Shown: positions 51,096 through 63,490 of the stretch, one piece after another
Layout: every line of letters starts with the position of its first letter
How positions within the stretch are numbered: the first letter of the stretch is position 1
Assembly (NCBI GenBank): GCA_033026295.1
Contig: CM065180.1
Coordinates: 24,047,023-24,111,022, forward strand
Reading direction: 5' to 3'
Origin: Channa striata
Lineage: Eukaryota; Chordata; Actinopteri; Anabantiformes; Channidae
Length of the DNA stretch: 64,000 nucleotides
Notes under the pieces: model-generated
Seen by the model: only the letters and a program-made list of their open reading frames with translations
Told to the model about the DNA's origin: nothing
The model's database searches: none
Made by a program: the position numbers and the translations under genes

Positions 51096-54000
51096 AGCAC
51101 GGACAAAGTCTATCTTACGCCATTATGCACAGAAACTAATCTGCTTTGACATGATCACCTGGGGTCAGCTTGTGTAAAATAAAATCACTCATTTTACATC
51201 ATGCTGCATAACCTGTATTTACACTAATGACTCTAATAATAACCAGCTGGAATGACTTCCCAAAACACTCTTCCACAGATAACAAAATGGAATGCATCAT
51301 AGCTGCAAGGTCACAAATTTACATTTTATTATTTCTGCCACTACAACAGAAAACAGAGCCAAAAGCAATCGTTATACGAGGAAAGGTTAAGATCTGTCCC
51401 TACAGATCAGATGTTTAAACAAATCTTTTCTGTCAGGTATCCAAGAGTGCAGCCATTTCCTGGTATTGTGCAGTTGAATTGAAGTCTTACAGGTGCTTTC
51501 TGTGAAGGAGAGGGGGAGGTTGAAAGAAAGGAATGGGTGGTGGCAGAAAACACACAGAAGAAAAAAAGAAAAGCGGCAGAGGAAGTGGAGGAGAACACAG
51601 ACAGAGGTCACAGAGAAAAGGTCTTCTGAGGAAATGTATGCGGCGGTGAGAGGAAACCCACAGCTGCAGATTTATCCTGAGCCCAGTCGCTGCAACCAGT
51701 CTGCCCGAGGCAACTTAATTATGCCGTTCATTGCGACCAGAAGAACAGAAATAGAAGAGACGATCGAGGACAAGCAGCTGAATTAAAGGCAGCATTAGAG
51801 AGACGTAAAGTCAGATTTAAAGACAGCACGCACACAACCCAAGTACTAGCTGTTCTGCTCTGCTGTCATTAATGGAGATTCCTAATAGTCTCTGCAATGA
51901 ACAAACCTCGGCTGTCCGAAGAAAACAAAGACCCGCATGAGGAAACATTTGGTATAACTACAAAATACTGTAAAATGCAGGCGACAGCCTTCTTGTTGAT
52001 AAAATTAACAATTCAACGCGCCTGCACAGCTGAACATAACAGGCCATCTTTATGAGTTTATTATTGATATAGTTAAAGGCAGTATTGCAATGTACTGCGG
52101 TATTTTCACTCTCACGATTTAGAAAATATTACATACATCATACATAAGGAATTGTAAATCGTGTTGTCTGAACCTCATCTAAAATCAATTAAAAACCCAT
52201 CACATCGGTATATGTAATGCAAGGACATCAGATTTCATACCAGATGTGACCATACTTTGGTCACATCTGTCATGATGTGTTCTAATAGTTTTCTGACAAC
52301 AATGGAGCTCTGTGCTGCAGAGGGAGGGGCAGAAATAAGGTTCTAGTCTAACAGACACTATGGTGATTGGCTGGAAAAGTTTGAAAAGTACAATCTGAGC
52401 TCAAGTTAAAATGCCTATTTGAAGGAAATGAATCAGCAACTATTTTGATGATTCATAATAATCAATAGTCACTGGTTCCAGCTTGAACAGACAAACAAGC
52501 CACTTAAAAGGGCTGCTGAGCTGGAATAGCACTAACACGCAATCACCACTTTTAACTAAGACCTTAATAACAAATCTTATAATTTTCTGACATTTTCACC
52601 ACACACACTGAGCTTTGTAAAGACAGATGTTAAAGCAGAGCTGTTGTACATGTAATTATAGTCAAATACTGGGGAAAGCAGCAAATCAGAAAAATCTGAA
52701 ATATTAATACCGTTGCAGATTTATTTCCTTCTGCAAGTCATTCCATGTCAGGTCATTTCAAGCCTGTGAGGGAAGTTTCTCTTCTCTTAATCTGGCAATC
52801 AGCGTTATAAGGATTATTGTTCCACACAGATTAGGATTAAAAACACACATTTATTAAAAGAAACCTTGAGAAAACATAAGAGAGAGGACTGTGGGCTGCG
52901 GTGAGCCAAACAGTGTCACAGTGCCCTCAACACAAAGAGCCTGCCCGTAATCCCTTCAATGAAATCTAAACATCCACAGGCATGTTCACCCAGACTGTAT
53001 CAGTCGGAGAAGACTGAACACCAGCCCCCAGTCTGCATTTAATTTCGTCTAGCCCGTAGTACATAACGATCTGTGGGAGGGAGGCTGGAGTATGGACATT
53101 GCTGACACACGAATGATGGAATGTAACGGTCTCTGTGGGGGGCTCCATAACAGCACTGGAACTGGCAACAAGTGAGGACAACTGGCCCCCAGAGAAGCTG
53201 TTGCACAATGAACGTACAGCCAGAACTCGACTCAACCAGATGAGTCAAACGCAGCAGCAACAGCAGGATGTGACGTACCACACGTCAGCCAACGTGTCCC
53301 TTTAAGGTTAGGTATTAACCGGGCCCCAGCAGCACTGTGTAACTGATCTGTGTGTGTGAAGGTGTATCACCTGCAAACACACACACACTTCAACTTAAGC
53401 TAATGCCCGAGTATCACATTAATGTGGTAAACTCACACTGTGTATAACAGCTTTTTGGCAGAAAATAGCGCTGAATAGCGTGGTTCTCATTACAACATGA
53501 GAGAGCAGAAAGGTGCCGGTGGAACTCCCTCTGAGATCACCAACACTTGGTACAATTAGAAGCAGGTTTGGGTGGAGAGGTGCCAGATTTGCGACCGCTG
53601 CAATTCCCAGTCTGACTTAAAGGAATCGTGTTGCAGCTACTGAGCCAAACGAGTTGCTGAACAAGCATACCAGATGTGCCATGCAACAGAGCAAACACAA
53701 ATCAGACTGACAAAGCTGAACACTTGATGCAGCTTGACACAGCACAGTCCCGTCTGATCAGCGTGCGACACTTTACAGACCTCATGAAACTCCGATTGTC
53801 AAAGCCTCGCTTGAGCCTGTCCTGTGGTTACATAAAGGACATTATATGTGCATGTGTATGAAGCCGAATTAATCATTGTTAAGCTCCTGTGATGTCATCA
53901 AAGTGCTGACTGAAATTCACATGATCTAAGCACAAAAACAAAAACGCTTCTGCCTTTAGAGATCCAAACACTTCAAATTGTGTCCAACAACCTAAACTTT

Positions 54001-54962
54001 TAAAACTCAACATGATGTTAATAAGCTCCAAGGCTCCCACATTTGGGAGTGTCTTATGTTTTACAGTTCATGAAGCAAATCCCTGATTTATGACATGAGA
54101 CTACATAAATAAAAACTTGACATTGGTACACCCTATAAAATCTCCCAAGCCATGGAAAACTGCATTGCCTTGCTGTTAGCTAATGCTCACCACAGAGGAC
54201 GGCACTGTAATCAGAAGACAAACCTGCTCATTTTCTGCAGATTCTTCTGTAATTCACAAAACATTCTGGATAGGACATTTTACAACCAATGGATGAACTT
54301 TCTTCACACAGACCCTCAAGAGTCTTTAGAGTCCTGAGAGTCTGTCCCAACATCCTACAAAATGCATTTCTTTCCTACAGTCTGCAGCCTGGGGGATTTC
54401 ATTGAAAAAATCTTCTATCATGTTAAGCCTTAGATCATCAATTGGGTTTTATAAAGGAAAGTAGCATTTTTTAATCATCATCATCTCATTTTCAAGTCCT
54501 GGGACCTCTGTGTCAGTTTTTTTTTTTGGTACACACAATATTCAATCTGATCCCACAGTACATCCTGCTAAAGGTGATAAGGTTCCATCTCTGAACTGTT
54601 TCAGAGAAGAGTTGATTCAACTGTAATTTATGCTCCTGCTGACACGAGAATCCACACCTCTGATGTTTGCTGTTTGATATTTTGTGTTTGTTACTCGATA
54701 CAAAAGGTAAAATCATCTACCATTATGTCGTTTCCAAATTCCTTTGCATCGCCACCATTAGTCATTTGCAAGTTTTTATTACCGTAATTAATTAATTAAA
54801 AAACATAATAAAATACAATGTATTCAGAAAAATATTTTTATGTGTAGCTATGTTCTTTTAAAGCGAGTCATAACCACATCTGTGTAAGTGAACAAAAACT
54901 GAATGTTATGACCTTCATGAAAGAGATTAGAATTAGTTTTACTAAGAGCACACTAATATATA

Positions 54963-55001
<39 letters not shown>
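54963..55001. repeat. Compound (TG)n(AG)n microsatellite
   Basis: A TG run passes directly into an AG run, preceded by a short TA stretch. It lies about 0.9 kb downstream, in the myh9 direction, of the first-exon donor. Confidence 0.95.
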
Positions 55002-55265
55002 AGCGTAAACTACAACTTAACACAGTTACATTCTTCAGAAAAGTGGCGGAATCATGTTTGGTAAAATACTCCGTGTTGGGGAACAGGCTGATGTGTCCGG
55101 TATGTAATTCAGTAACACACATTGAAGAACTGAACCTAGGGAACAACAGGCGTTCGGCTGAGCAGAAGCAGAAATGTTCACCCATTGTAAGAACATGGTT
55201 AAATGAGGTGGAGCTGCCCCCCCCACCCCCCGGTTTACCGGCGAACTATTGACGTCATGCGGCAG

Positions 55266-55297
55266 CCACACACACACACGCACGCACGCACGCGCAC
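55266..55297. repeat. (CA)n/(CGCA)n repeat at edge of CpG island
   Basis: A CA run interspersed with CG steps at the border of the myh9 CpG island. Confidence 0.9.
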
Positions 55298-55881
55298 AGT
55301 CAGGCCCCGGTGTCATGCCTCTTTGCTCTGGTATCACTTCTTCAAACTCTTCCCGGTGTTATGTCTAAATCTGCGACCCGTTCACTCCCCAACCCCCCGG
55401 TCTCCTTCTCAGCTGCTCACAGACCCACAACTTCTCCCCAAACCAAGCCTCACTGCGTATGTGTGTGCAACGGGACGCCAGGTCCGGACGGGCTAAGGAG
55501 GGGGGAACTTTCCGACCGGGAGGGAGCCATTTCACGGGGAAGCAAACTTCGCCATAACACCGGCCTGTTTCTGCAGCTCATTCAGGCGAATCACTTCCTG
55601 CCTGTGTCGTTGCACTTTCTGGCCCCAGCTGCCGCCGTGTGCCGCCGTCGTTCCTCCATCCACCTCCGCAGCTCTACTCACACGTCCGCGTGTTAGCGCG
55701 CGGCCGAAAGCGGGAGTTTGAGGAGCACTAAAGCGAGCAGAAAGCCCGGGTTCGAGCGGCCCCGCTCCGCCCTGCGCGGCCGCCGAACTTGCAGCTTCCT
55801 GGTTCGCTGCACTTGCTCGCGCGTCGGGCAGAGTGAATGAAAAGCGCCTAAAGCGAAGAAGCGGAAGCCGGAGCTCGTTAC

Positions 55882-56180
55882 CTGCTTTTCGGGTGCAGGG
55901 CGCCTTTCAGGGGGTGGCTAACAACAACCGGGTGGCTCAGTCAGCGTCGCCGAGACTCAGAGTTCTTCTCCCGTCGGTAGAGGCAGAGACTTCCAGCTAG
56001 ACTGCAGCTTCCTCCCTCTGGCTCTCGGCGTCTTGCTCGTGCGTTCGTTTTTTCGCCTCCTTCCGTCCGCCCTCCCTCTTCCACGGCCTCGCGTAATTTC
56101 AGCGCTCGGTGCGCAGACAGCCGGGAACCGGGGTGCGGTCCAGGACGGGGCGGGCTCTGCTGCGCGTGTGTCCGGCGTTC
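55882..56180 (-). other. myh9: myh9 non-coding first exon (5' limit uncertain)
   Basis: On the minus strand the sequence GAAAAGCAG is followed by the donor GTAACGAG, so the exon end is placed at 55882. Mammalian MYH9 has one untranslated first exon in a CpG island followed by a long intron, matching this arrangement. The upstream limit is only approximate, and other donors in the island (for example near 55681) are possible. Confidence 0.5.
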
Positions 56181-56689
56181 CGGCCAATCGCAGCGGCACC
56201 GAGTCGATCGACTCACGCGGCGGCCAATCGTATTTCCCTGAAGGAGAGCTTCTGGGCGGGGCGAAGAGAGCACAACTTGAACTTGAAAGAGCGGAGGGGA
56301 GGGAGGGAGAGCTGTGGTTAATGACAGAGGTATGTGCATAGTGCATACTAAGGATTTTTATGACCATATAAGTACCAGTCATCTCAGGATGGACTGCTTC
56401 ATCATCAGGGTCTTCCTCTCCATGTGGCAACAGGATCAGGTCTTTGAAAACAACAAGAACGTTTATTTATGTGGCGCCTTTGTAGAGTAGAAGTCACAAA
56501 GTACTTCACATTTAGAGATACAACAAAGACACTTCCTCAAATAATACCTATAATTTATACTTGATTACATATTTAGTGTTTATTAGGTGTCTAGTTTCTT
56601 AACTCATCTTCAGGTTAAATTAGCCTGTCTTTTGTCTGTGTTAAAGTAATTCTCTGCTCCTAGCCAGAAACCTCCTCCAGACGACATCA

Positions 56690-56890
56690 CCTGGGGCTCA
56701 GTAGGAGTTCAGACGATGTTTCATCGGTGCCCAGACATCAAGGGTCCCCGGAAAAATGGGAGGGTTCTGGCAGAAAGGGCACGTGGCATTAAAAAAAAAC
56801 TCACACGACCCCTGTGGTGACCTCTGAAAAGACAAGTCAAAACTCGTAAGTCGCTTTGGATGAAAGCGTCTGCCAAATGACTACATGTAA
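56690..56890. repeat. Teleost dispersed repeat with SINE-type tail
   Basis: The end AAGTCGCTTTGGATGAAAGC, followed by GTCTGCCAAATGACTACATG, is a very common teleost repeat tail. It is preceded by a CTGTGGTGACCTCTGAAAAG motif seen in other fish repeats. A short relative may be at 1230-1250 in ubn2. Confidence 0.6.
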
Positions 56891-58081
56891 AACTGTGGAT
56901 CAGTGAAATGCGTCTCTCTCTTCCTGGTCTCCAATGAAGGGATCCTTCTCAGCTCAAACTATCCCAAGATCTTTTGCACCAGCGTCCAACATCACTCCCT
57001 GCTCAAGACTGAGCAGCAACGTCACCTATTAACCGTTAAAACCGTATAAACAGCCGTTTGACCCACGCGTAAAACAGCGAGCGTTGCCCTGTGGGATTGT
57101 TGGCAGATCGTCCTTTTAGTGTTGCATTGTGGGAATCTTTGAGTGCACTGTATAGTGGTTAGATTAACGCGCTCAACCGCAAAATGGCGATAGACGAAGA
57201 CTTTGGACACAGCCTGAGGAGAACAACTTTAAATGGAAATATCGTGTTACAAAATAGACTGTGATAAAAAATGTTTTCTAATATCTCAGTTAATGTTAGC
57301 AAGGTTAGCTAGCTCTGATTTTGGTTCTGCCTTCACAGACCACATCCTTCGAAGGACTCAGCCCCCAGATGACATCATCGGGGGGAGGCTTTTTATCTAT
57401 AAACAGAGTCGTATTTTACTACAGGGAAGGCAGACAGGAGTGTTGTGCCATTCATATGCATGTCCTCCCTAAACCAGAACCATGGAAAGCAAGTTGAAAA
57501 TCAGCGCAGTTGCCCTTTAAATGATTAACAATGACATATGATGTCGTGGAATGCTAGTTATGTCTTATTTGTTTAGTCATAGGACAAGATGATCAAGTCC
57601 CATTGCCTGTGTGCACACATACTGCGACTCACACCAGCCATCGCCGGTGATGTTGGAAATAAAAGCCACACGTCTCACAGAGGAGTAAACTGTGAGCTGC
57701 ACTGCCGCTCGTTCCAGCACTGAGCTGTTACTGTCCCGTTTCTGAAGTGCTGTGAGTTGGTATGAGGAAGCGTTAACGCTGATAAATGAGCTTTTCTAAT
57801 TATGTTAAATAGGAAGCAGCAGTGATGGTTTCTATTGAACAGCTGCCAAATATGAGACGAATGCTGCGCACACAAGCCGGTCGGAGTTATCCAATACCGC
57901 AGCTCATATTACTAATATGTGACACCAAATACTTTCACTACACAAAAGGAAAAGCAGTTTATTTTCTGTAACACCAGCTTTAGCAACAGTTCAGCCGTGC
58001 TAAAACTATAAATCTGGCTCAGTCAATCTCTGGAATATGAATCTAAAATCATAGGTGTTGCAGTAACAGTGTAACACGCAA

Positions 58082-58094
58082 AGGTCAAAGGTCA
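58082..58094 (+). promoter_or_regulatory. DR1 nuclear-receptor motif, perfect
   Basis: AGGTCAAAGGTCA: two AGGTCA half-sites spaced by one base, the consensus for HNF4, RXR/PPAR and COUP-TF dimers. It lies about 2 kb upstream of the myh9 CpG island. Binding is not shown. Confidence 0.55.
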
Positions 58095-59819
58095 GCAACT
58101 GGCCCAAAGACACTTGTGTTAAGACTCCAGAGTTAAGCATGAACAGCGACACCCCACCGGCCCCTGCTTCCACCGAGCCTTTGACGTAAGTCAACGACAT
58201 TTTCTACAGTTCTTAGAAGAATGTGGGCGACATGTTCGAAACACGTCCAGTCTGACGTGTTTCGTTTTGAAACCCCGTCCTCTGCGCTGGCGAGGCTCTT
58301 GTACAATGACATTTCCCTGTAAACTCATCTCTCACCCATCTAATAAGATGTGCGATCAAGCTCCCCTTGATCGAACAGGTAAGCCCAGGTTCATGAGCAG
58401 ACCTGTTGATGCTGCCTGGGAACCGCTGCAGGTGATGAACTAATTAATGTCAGGCTTGGAAACACTTGTTCTTCTTTTCAAATCAGCCTGAACACTTGTT
58501 TTCTTTGGCTGACTTTGTCCTTGTTGAGAGTGAGCAATAGCAAAAGATGGAGAGATAACGAGAACACAGGCGGTGAACTCAAGGACAAGAGCAGTTGTTG
58601 AATTGGGTGTAAAAAAAGAGGAGTCAAGTTTAGGAGAGGAAGGTCTGCCGCTGAGCTGAAAAAAGGCACAAGTCGAGTGATGGATAGTTCTGCCAAAGTC
58701 CACACGGAGGAATGGAACCGTGTGATAGGAAGCTGTTTACCTCAGGTGCTCTCCTGGGATTCGAGCCCTGTTTCTGGACTAGAGCTGATGGCATGGAGCC
58801 AAGCGCACATGCCACAAGCAGCAGGGGAACTTTAGCAAAGGAAAATAAAAAAAATTCACTTCCTCAGCGTGAACATGGATTTAAAAATTCAGCAGCTTTG
58901 ATCAGCGCAAAGTGAGACTCTTCAGAGGGCGACTTCCAACCAGGAGAACACGAACCTCAAGGGTTCAAAAAGCTGAACCAGAGACTGAAAATATCTGATA
59001 ACTGGTTAAACTGAACACATGATTTGATGTAACAAAAAAACAAAACACTTACTGGTTATTAACAATGTTGAAATTGCAAGAAGGGACATAACGTGACAAT
59101 TTAAATAGTAACAGAAACGCTAATAGATCTTCATTAACAGTTGAAATAAATTGAATTATGGAGAACCGGTTGAGATGTCCCCCACTAAAAGTGCTCCGCA
59201 CCTTCGAAACCTCGACAGCCCACTCATGCGAAGAAATATTGCAGCGTTTGCCACTTGATTTAAAATGCTGCAGTTAAAATAAACATGACGAGTGGAGCTG
59301 GAGGGGTCCTTCAGTTCCTCTGACAGGGTCTGACTTAGTGCCTGGGAGGAAGACGGAGTGAAGGTAAGACGAGAAGAACCGTGACCCCTCTCTGTGTCGC
59401 CGGCCCTTCTCCGTTTAGGAGCCAAATGAAGGCAGGAATATGAAACAGATGCTCTGCACGTTGCACACACAGCTTTAAATTAGGAATATTGCTTCTACGG
59501 GCGACTTTGACTCCACGTTCAGCAGCTCTTGCGCAGATTCAACTCAGGAAGTGCCGTTAAAGTGGCCTCAGGCACGTCTGGCATGCGCCGACAAACACAG
59601 AAAAGTCGTTTTCAGTACCACGTGTGATTTGTGTTCACCGTGTGTCACTATGTGAGGAATGAGCTCGTGTGTTTTCCTGCACCTTTCGCAGCTGGGCATC
59701 ACATGCGTGTGGAGCGGAACACGGACGATTCTGCCGGGACACGCTGGGGAAAACCAATAAACGTCCATGTCTCTCTGCCTCTCCGGGACGGATGGGAAAT
59801 CTCTAGAATATCGGCCGAG

Positions 59820-59832
59820 GGGTCAAAGGTCA
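59820..59832 (+). promoter_or_regulatory. DR1 nuclear-receptor motif
   Basis: GGGTCAAAGGTCA fits the RGGTCA-N-RGGTCA consensus. It is the second of three such motifs in 3.9 kb. Confidence 0.5.
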
Positions 59833-61001
59833 CCCTGTCAACCGTTACATGAGGAGGACCAGATGCCGAGAGAAGCCGGGAGGAGGACACGGAGTGGGAG
59901 TGAGAGACAGACGGGCTGGAATGTAGCGAGGTGCATCTACTGCAGTATTGTGAGCAGCTATGTTGATCTCTAGCGAAGATTACGTGATAAATACGTAGAG
60001 CTTTATCAGACGACTACTTTACTTTCAACTCAAATGTGATCATTATCATGACTTTTTCATATTTTTCAGATTTGGACAAACAAAGACCGTGGACTTTGCT
60101 TCCTGATTTCAGTTAAATGAGTCATTCGGAAAATAATGAGTAAACAAATCTTTTAAAAAATATATATTTTATTACCAAACCAGCCTCCATTACCAGCTTT
60201 TATGATAAATGTTGTCACATTTTGATGCCTGAGTAATAATAAGTCAGTGATACTGTAATGAGTGGTACGCAGTGAGTACACAGTGGATTATTTTATGTAC
60301 TGAATTTCACACTGGATCAATGAAATCTGATGATTGTTCATTTTGTTGTTTATCATTTTAATAATGTAGGATTTTATAGGAGTAACTGCAGTGATTGGAT
60401 AAATACAGAGAAGTGAAGTTTTGGTATTTGTCTTAAAAATGATAAAGTATGAGCAAATGCATTTACTTGAGTGAAGTTGACATATCTTCAAATTTGTCTT
60501 AAGTGCAGTTCCCAAGTGAATGTGCTTTGCTACATGCTGTATATGAGTATGATCATGTATGAACACACAGCAGATTATGTATGTACAACTTTTCCTTAGT
60601 GTAAACTTAAATGACTTTTACTTAAGTAAAGGGTTTGTTTTTCCAGTTTCCTGTGTTGTAATAAATTCAAAAACAAGTTCACCTGAACAAAGTGTGGCAG
60701 TGAAAAGGCCGAGGAGTTACACCACAACGGCGCCGAACAACAGAGGTGAGCGCAGACGCAAACAGGCCTGGATGACCAAATATGGACTCCTCTGACCTCA
60801 CCGCCTCCCTCCCTCTTTCTTTTTCCTGCATTCAGCTGGAACAGCAGCAGGGTGTGTCTGTAATTCAGGGCGTGTAGAGCCATTCTATCGTCCCGTCAGG
60901 AAGAAAGCGACCCATTCAGCGACGGCCTGGCAGGAGAGCGGCGCGTTAACTCACTGTGTGATGACTTGTGTGTGTTTGTGTGTGTGAGCATTCATTCAGC
61001 C

Positions 61002-61003
<2 letters not shown>

Positions 61004-61033
<30 letters not shown>
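61004..61033. repeat. (GT)15 microsatellite
   Basis: An uninterrupted GT dinucleotide run upstream of myh9. Confidence 0.95.
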
Positions 61034-61038
<5 letters not shown>

Positions 61039-61407
61039 ATTTTTGAAAAACTGACGGGAGGTTTGTTTTTCAATGTTCCTGTCACACACACGAACACACA
61101 CGTGCTTTAATGTGACCACACTGTGTCAGTCTGTGTGAAGCCACAACGAATAATAAAGAGCAGCTCCAGCTTTTGGGATAATGCAATAATGAGGGTACGG
61201 CAGGGTGACTGCTTATTTGTCGAGTGCTCCGTCCTTCTCGTCTCGCCCTGTTTGTGATGTCTCTGTCCTCCTTTCCTCAGTAATCAGTACACAGGAAGGG
61301 TGATAAGACACATGTTGACTCAGAAAAAACTCAGGAATGTGGAGCAAAGGGGAAAATACGCAAAGCTTTTCCTCCTTTCTGACAAGTCCAACATGCAAAC
61401 CCTCAGC

Positions 61408-61455
61408 TGCCACTTTATTAGGAACCCCAGTCAGTCTAATGCAACGGTCCTTGAA
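61408..61455. repeat. DNA-transposon terminal fragment
   Basis: TGCCACTTTATTAGGAACCC, followed by CAGTCTAATGCAACGGTCC, resembles ends of common teleost DNA transposons. It is a short remnant only. Confidence 0.45.
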
Positions 61456-61916
61456 GGTGACGGTGCTGAGTTTGTGTTCACCCTGTGTCTGTGAGGACTT
61501 GAATAAAGGTTAAAGGTTTAGGATTTCAGGAGCCTCTGGTTTGTGCTGCTGCTTTTTATCTTCTTCAGGGCCTTCATTTGGACTTTTAAATATTTTACAA
61601 TTAGTAACTTTGACCTCAAAGGATTTTTTCTTTAGAAATAAACCTTGTATGATTTTTATATTATTATTATTATTAATACATTGTTTTAACATTGAGATTG
61701 ATTGTTTACCATGAGAACATATGAAAAGCTCATCATATTCAGGCCGACCCCAGGCTTAACAAACCAACGTATCCAGCTGCAGTTACGGTTTCCACGCACG
61801 TTCCTTCAGAATCCTGTTCTAATCAGCTCGTCTGTGAACCCAACAAACGTTTTATCCACCCAGGCTTTTCTAAGATACAGCGCTGATAGACATGAGGTCA
61901 CAGAAACGTTGTTGTC

Positions 61917-61929
61917 TGACCTTTGACCT
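61917..61929 (-). promoter_or_regulatory. DR1 nuclear-receptor motif, perfect
   Basis: TGACCTTTGACCT on the plus strand is the exact reverse complement of the motif at 58082. Flanking sequence is not shared with the other two. Confidence 0.55.
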
Positions 61930-62960
61930 CCAGAATCTACTCAGTTCATCCAAAGATCCAAATGGACGTTTGTGCCAGTGTTCAAAGAAATTCTTTCCAG
62001 CTTTATTTAATCAGCGTGAGCAGTTTCTTACTACAGAACAAGAACTTTATGTTGAGGCAGTGACAACTCACTTCACCCTGCTCCCCTTTCTCCCTGCTCC
62101 ATTCATTAAGTTTTTACCATCTGCTACACTCCATCATGCTCTGCAAATCCACTCTATGTATAATCACTATCATGACATAATGAATAAGAAGCTGCAAAAC
62201 ATATTAATGAAGCAGAAATCAACGAATCTCTCTGATTGGTTATTCACTTCAAGTCGAACTTTAACACACCACACTTGAAACTGTGCTACCAGCGGAGCGT
62301 GCGAGCACTTCCTCCGCTGTGCAGCATGTTTGCAGCAGGAGCACAGAGAAACTGAACCGAACAGACGCAAGCACCAACTGAGGCAACTGGAGGCACCATC
62401 GGCAACCGTGGCCGGTTGGTCTGTTGGTGTTTGTCTGGAACACAATGGAGACCTAACAAGGTGGAGAGCCGCATGTGTTTGACACACAAATACTGACACG
62501 TATTTACCCTAAACACATGCTGCCCTCAGGCCGTGCCAGACTGGAGTGTGTTCCGCACTTGTGTGCTCTCTCTCTCTCCCACACACACATTTCAACACAC
62601 AATCGTGCACTATGTGCACAAGAGTTTGGCTGCGTGACGGGAAGTATCATTAGAGACAAGCACACAGCAAACACGGCCCGTTTGAGGGTGAGAAAAAGGC
62701 AGAAAATAAGGCACAGGCAAGAATTCTGCAGCTCTGCCTCTGAGCAGCAGCGGCCGCTGGCTTCCCCTGTCTTTTTTTTGCCTTATATGGTCACGAGTAG
62801 TGGAGTAACAGGGAGAGGGTGGAGGTGTGGTCTATTGTTTTTGGCGGAAGAGAGAGGGGCCGGGTTACGTGCTGTTCTTGAACCTTTGGAGCCTGTCGTC
62901 ATCTCTTCGGTCACCTCTGGTCTGAAGGCAGACAAAGAGGACGAGCGTGGGGAGGGAGGG

Positions 62961-62980
62961 GTGTGTGTGTGTGTGTGTGT
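62961..62980. repeat. (GT)10 microsatellite
   Basis: A GT dinucleotide run upstream of myh9. Confidence 0.95.
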
Positions 62981-63384
62981 GCTGCCTAGTTAGGGCCAAA
63001 AACTCCCTTACCGAGTTGGGACTTTCTGGCAAAGTGAAAACATTTCGCTGGTCCTAACAAGTTCTAGGAACAATTAGAGGTTTTAGCGTTAGATTTAGAT
63101 ATTTGGTGTGATGATGACGGTTACAGAGTCCTAACAAAAAAAAGAAATATGAGCCCGAGTACATTTATTCCCGCAGTGCTGAAAGTGCTCACGTTATTGA
63201 CTTCACAGTGACAGTGAAGCTTTCATAATGTCATATCAATATCTTTCACAATGGAGATCAATCAAAACCCTCATTATAATGTATGTTGCTTTATTAATCT
63301 AAAAACAATCAAAACTAAAATTAGAAAGTAAATGTCCTTCAAGTACAAATGTAGGCACTTTACTCCTGGTCACTGCTATTTTAA

Positions 63385-63490
63385 ACACTCACTGGCCAAA
63401 TTATTAAAAACACCAGTTCAAGTGCTTGTTAGTGCAAATATCTAATCACCCAATCACAGCGCAGCAACTCAGACTATTTATGGACCTATG
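63385..63490 (+). mobile_element. Tc1-like transposon 5'-end fragment
   Basis: CACTCACTGGCCAAATTATT starts a stretch containing GCAAATATCTAATCACCCAA and CAGCGCAGCAACTCA. It parallels the start of an abundant teleost Tc1-like element (CACTGGCCACTTTATTAGG, GCAAATATCTAATC.GCCAATC). The transposase region is absent after about 63490. Confidence 0.6.

Larger units (their letters stand above)
40787..55881. other. myh9 intron 1, about 15 kb
   Basis: It lies between the acceptor just upstream of the ATG exon (exon begins at 40786) and the non-coding first exon donor at 55882. A very long first intron is the rule for vertebrate MYH9. Recognised contents are a tRNA-derived SINE (42338-42600), a LINE scrap (about 47400-47560), an (ATCC)n run (46669-46689), and CA and TG/AG repeats at 51.1, 55.0 and 55.3 kb. 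No other exon was supported, and the rest is featureless to me. Confidence 0.7.
55250..56330 (-). promoter_or_regulatory. myh9 CpG-island promoter
   Basis: A kilobase of CpG-rich DNA with GC boxes (GGGGCGGGGC-type), CCAAT boxes at 56182-56186 and 56224-56228, and no strong TATA box. It sits 15 kb upstream of the myh9 ATG on the correct side. A CArG-like ACTTATATGG (one mismatch from consensus) is on the minus strand at 56373-56364. Promoter function is inferred from composition and position. Confidence 0.65.

Noticed and set aside
58139..58185. ATG followed by MNSDTPPAPASTEPLT and a GTAAGT donor on the plus strand
   Set aside because: It looks like a first coding exon, but there is no homology, no CpG promoter and no recognisable next exon, so chance is likely.
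60690..60735. Possible plus-strand exon ending AACAACAGAG before GTGAGCG
   Set aside because: There is no recognisable family and no clear acceptor or partner exon.
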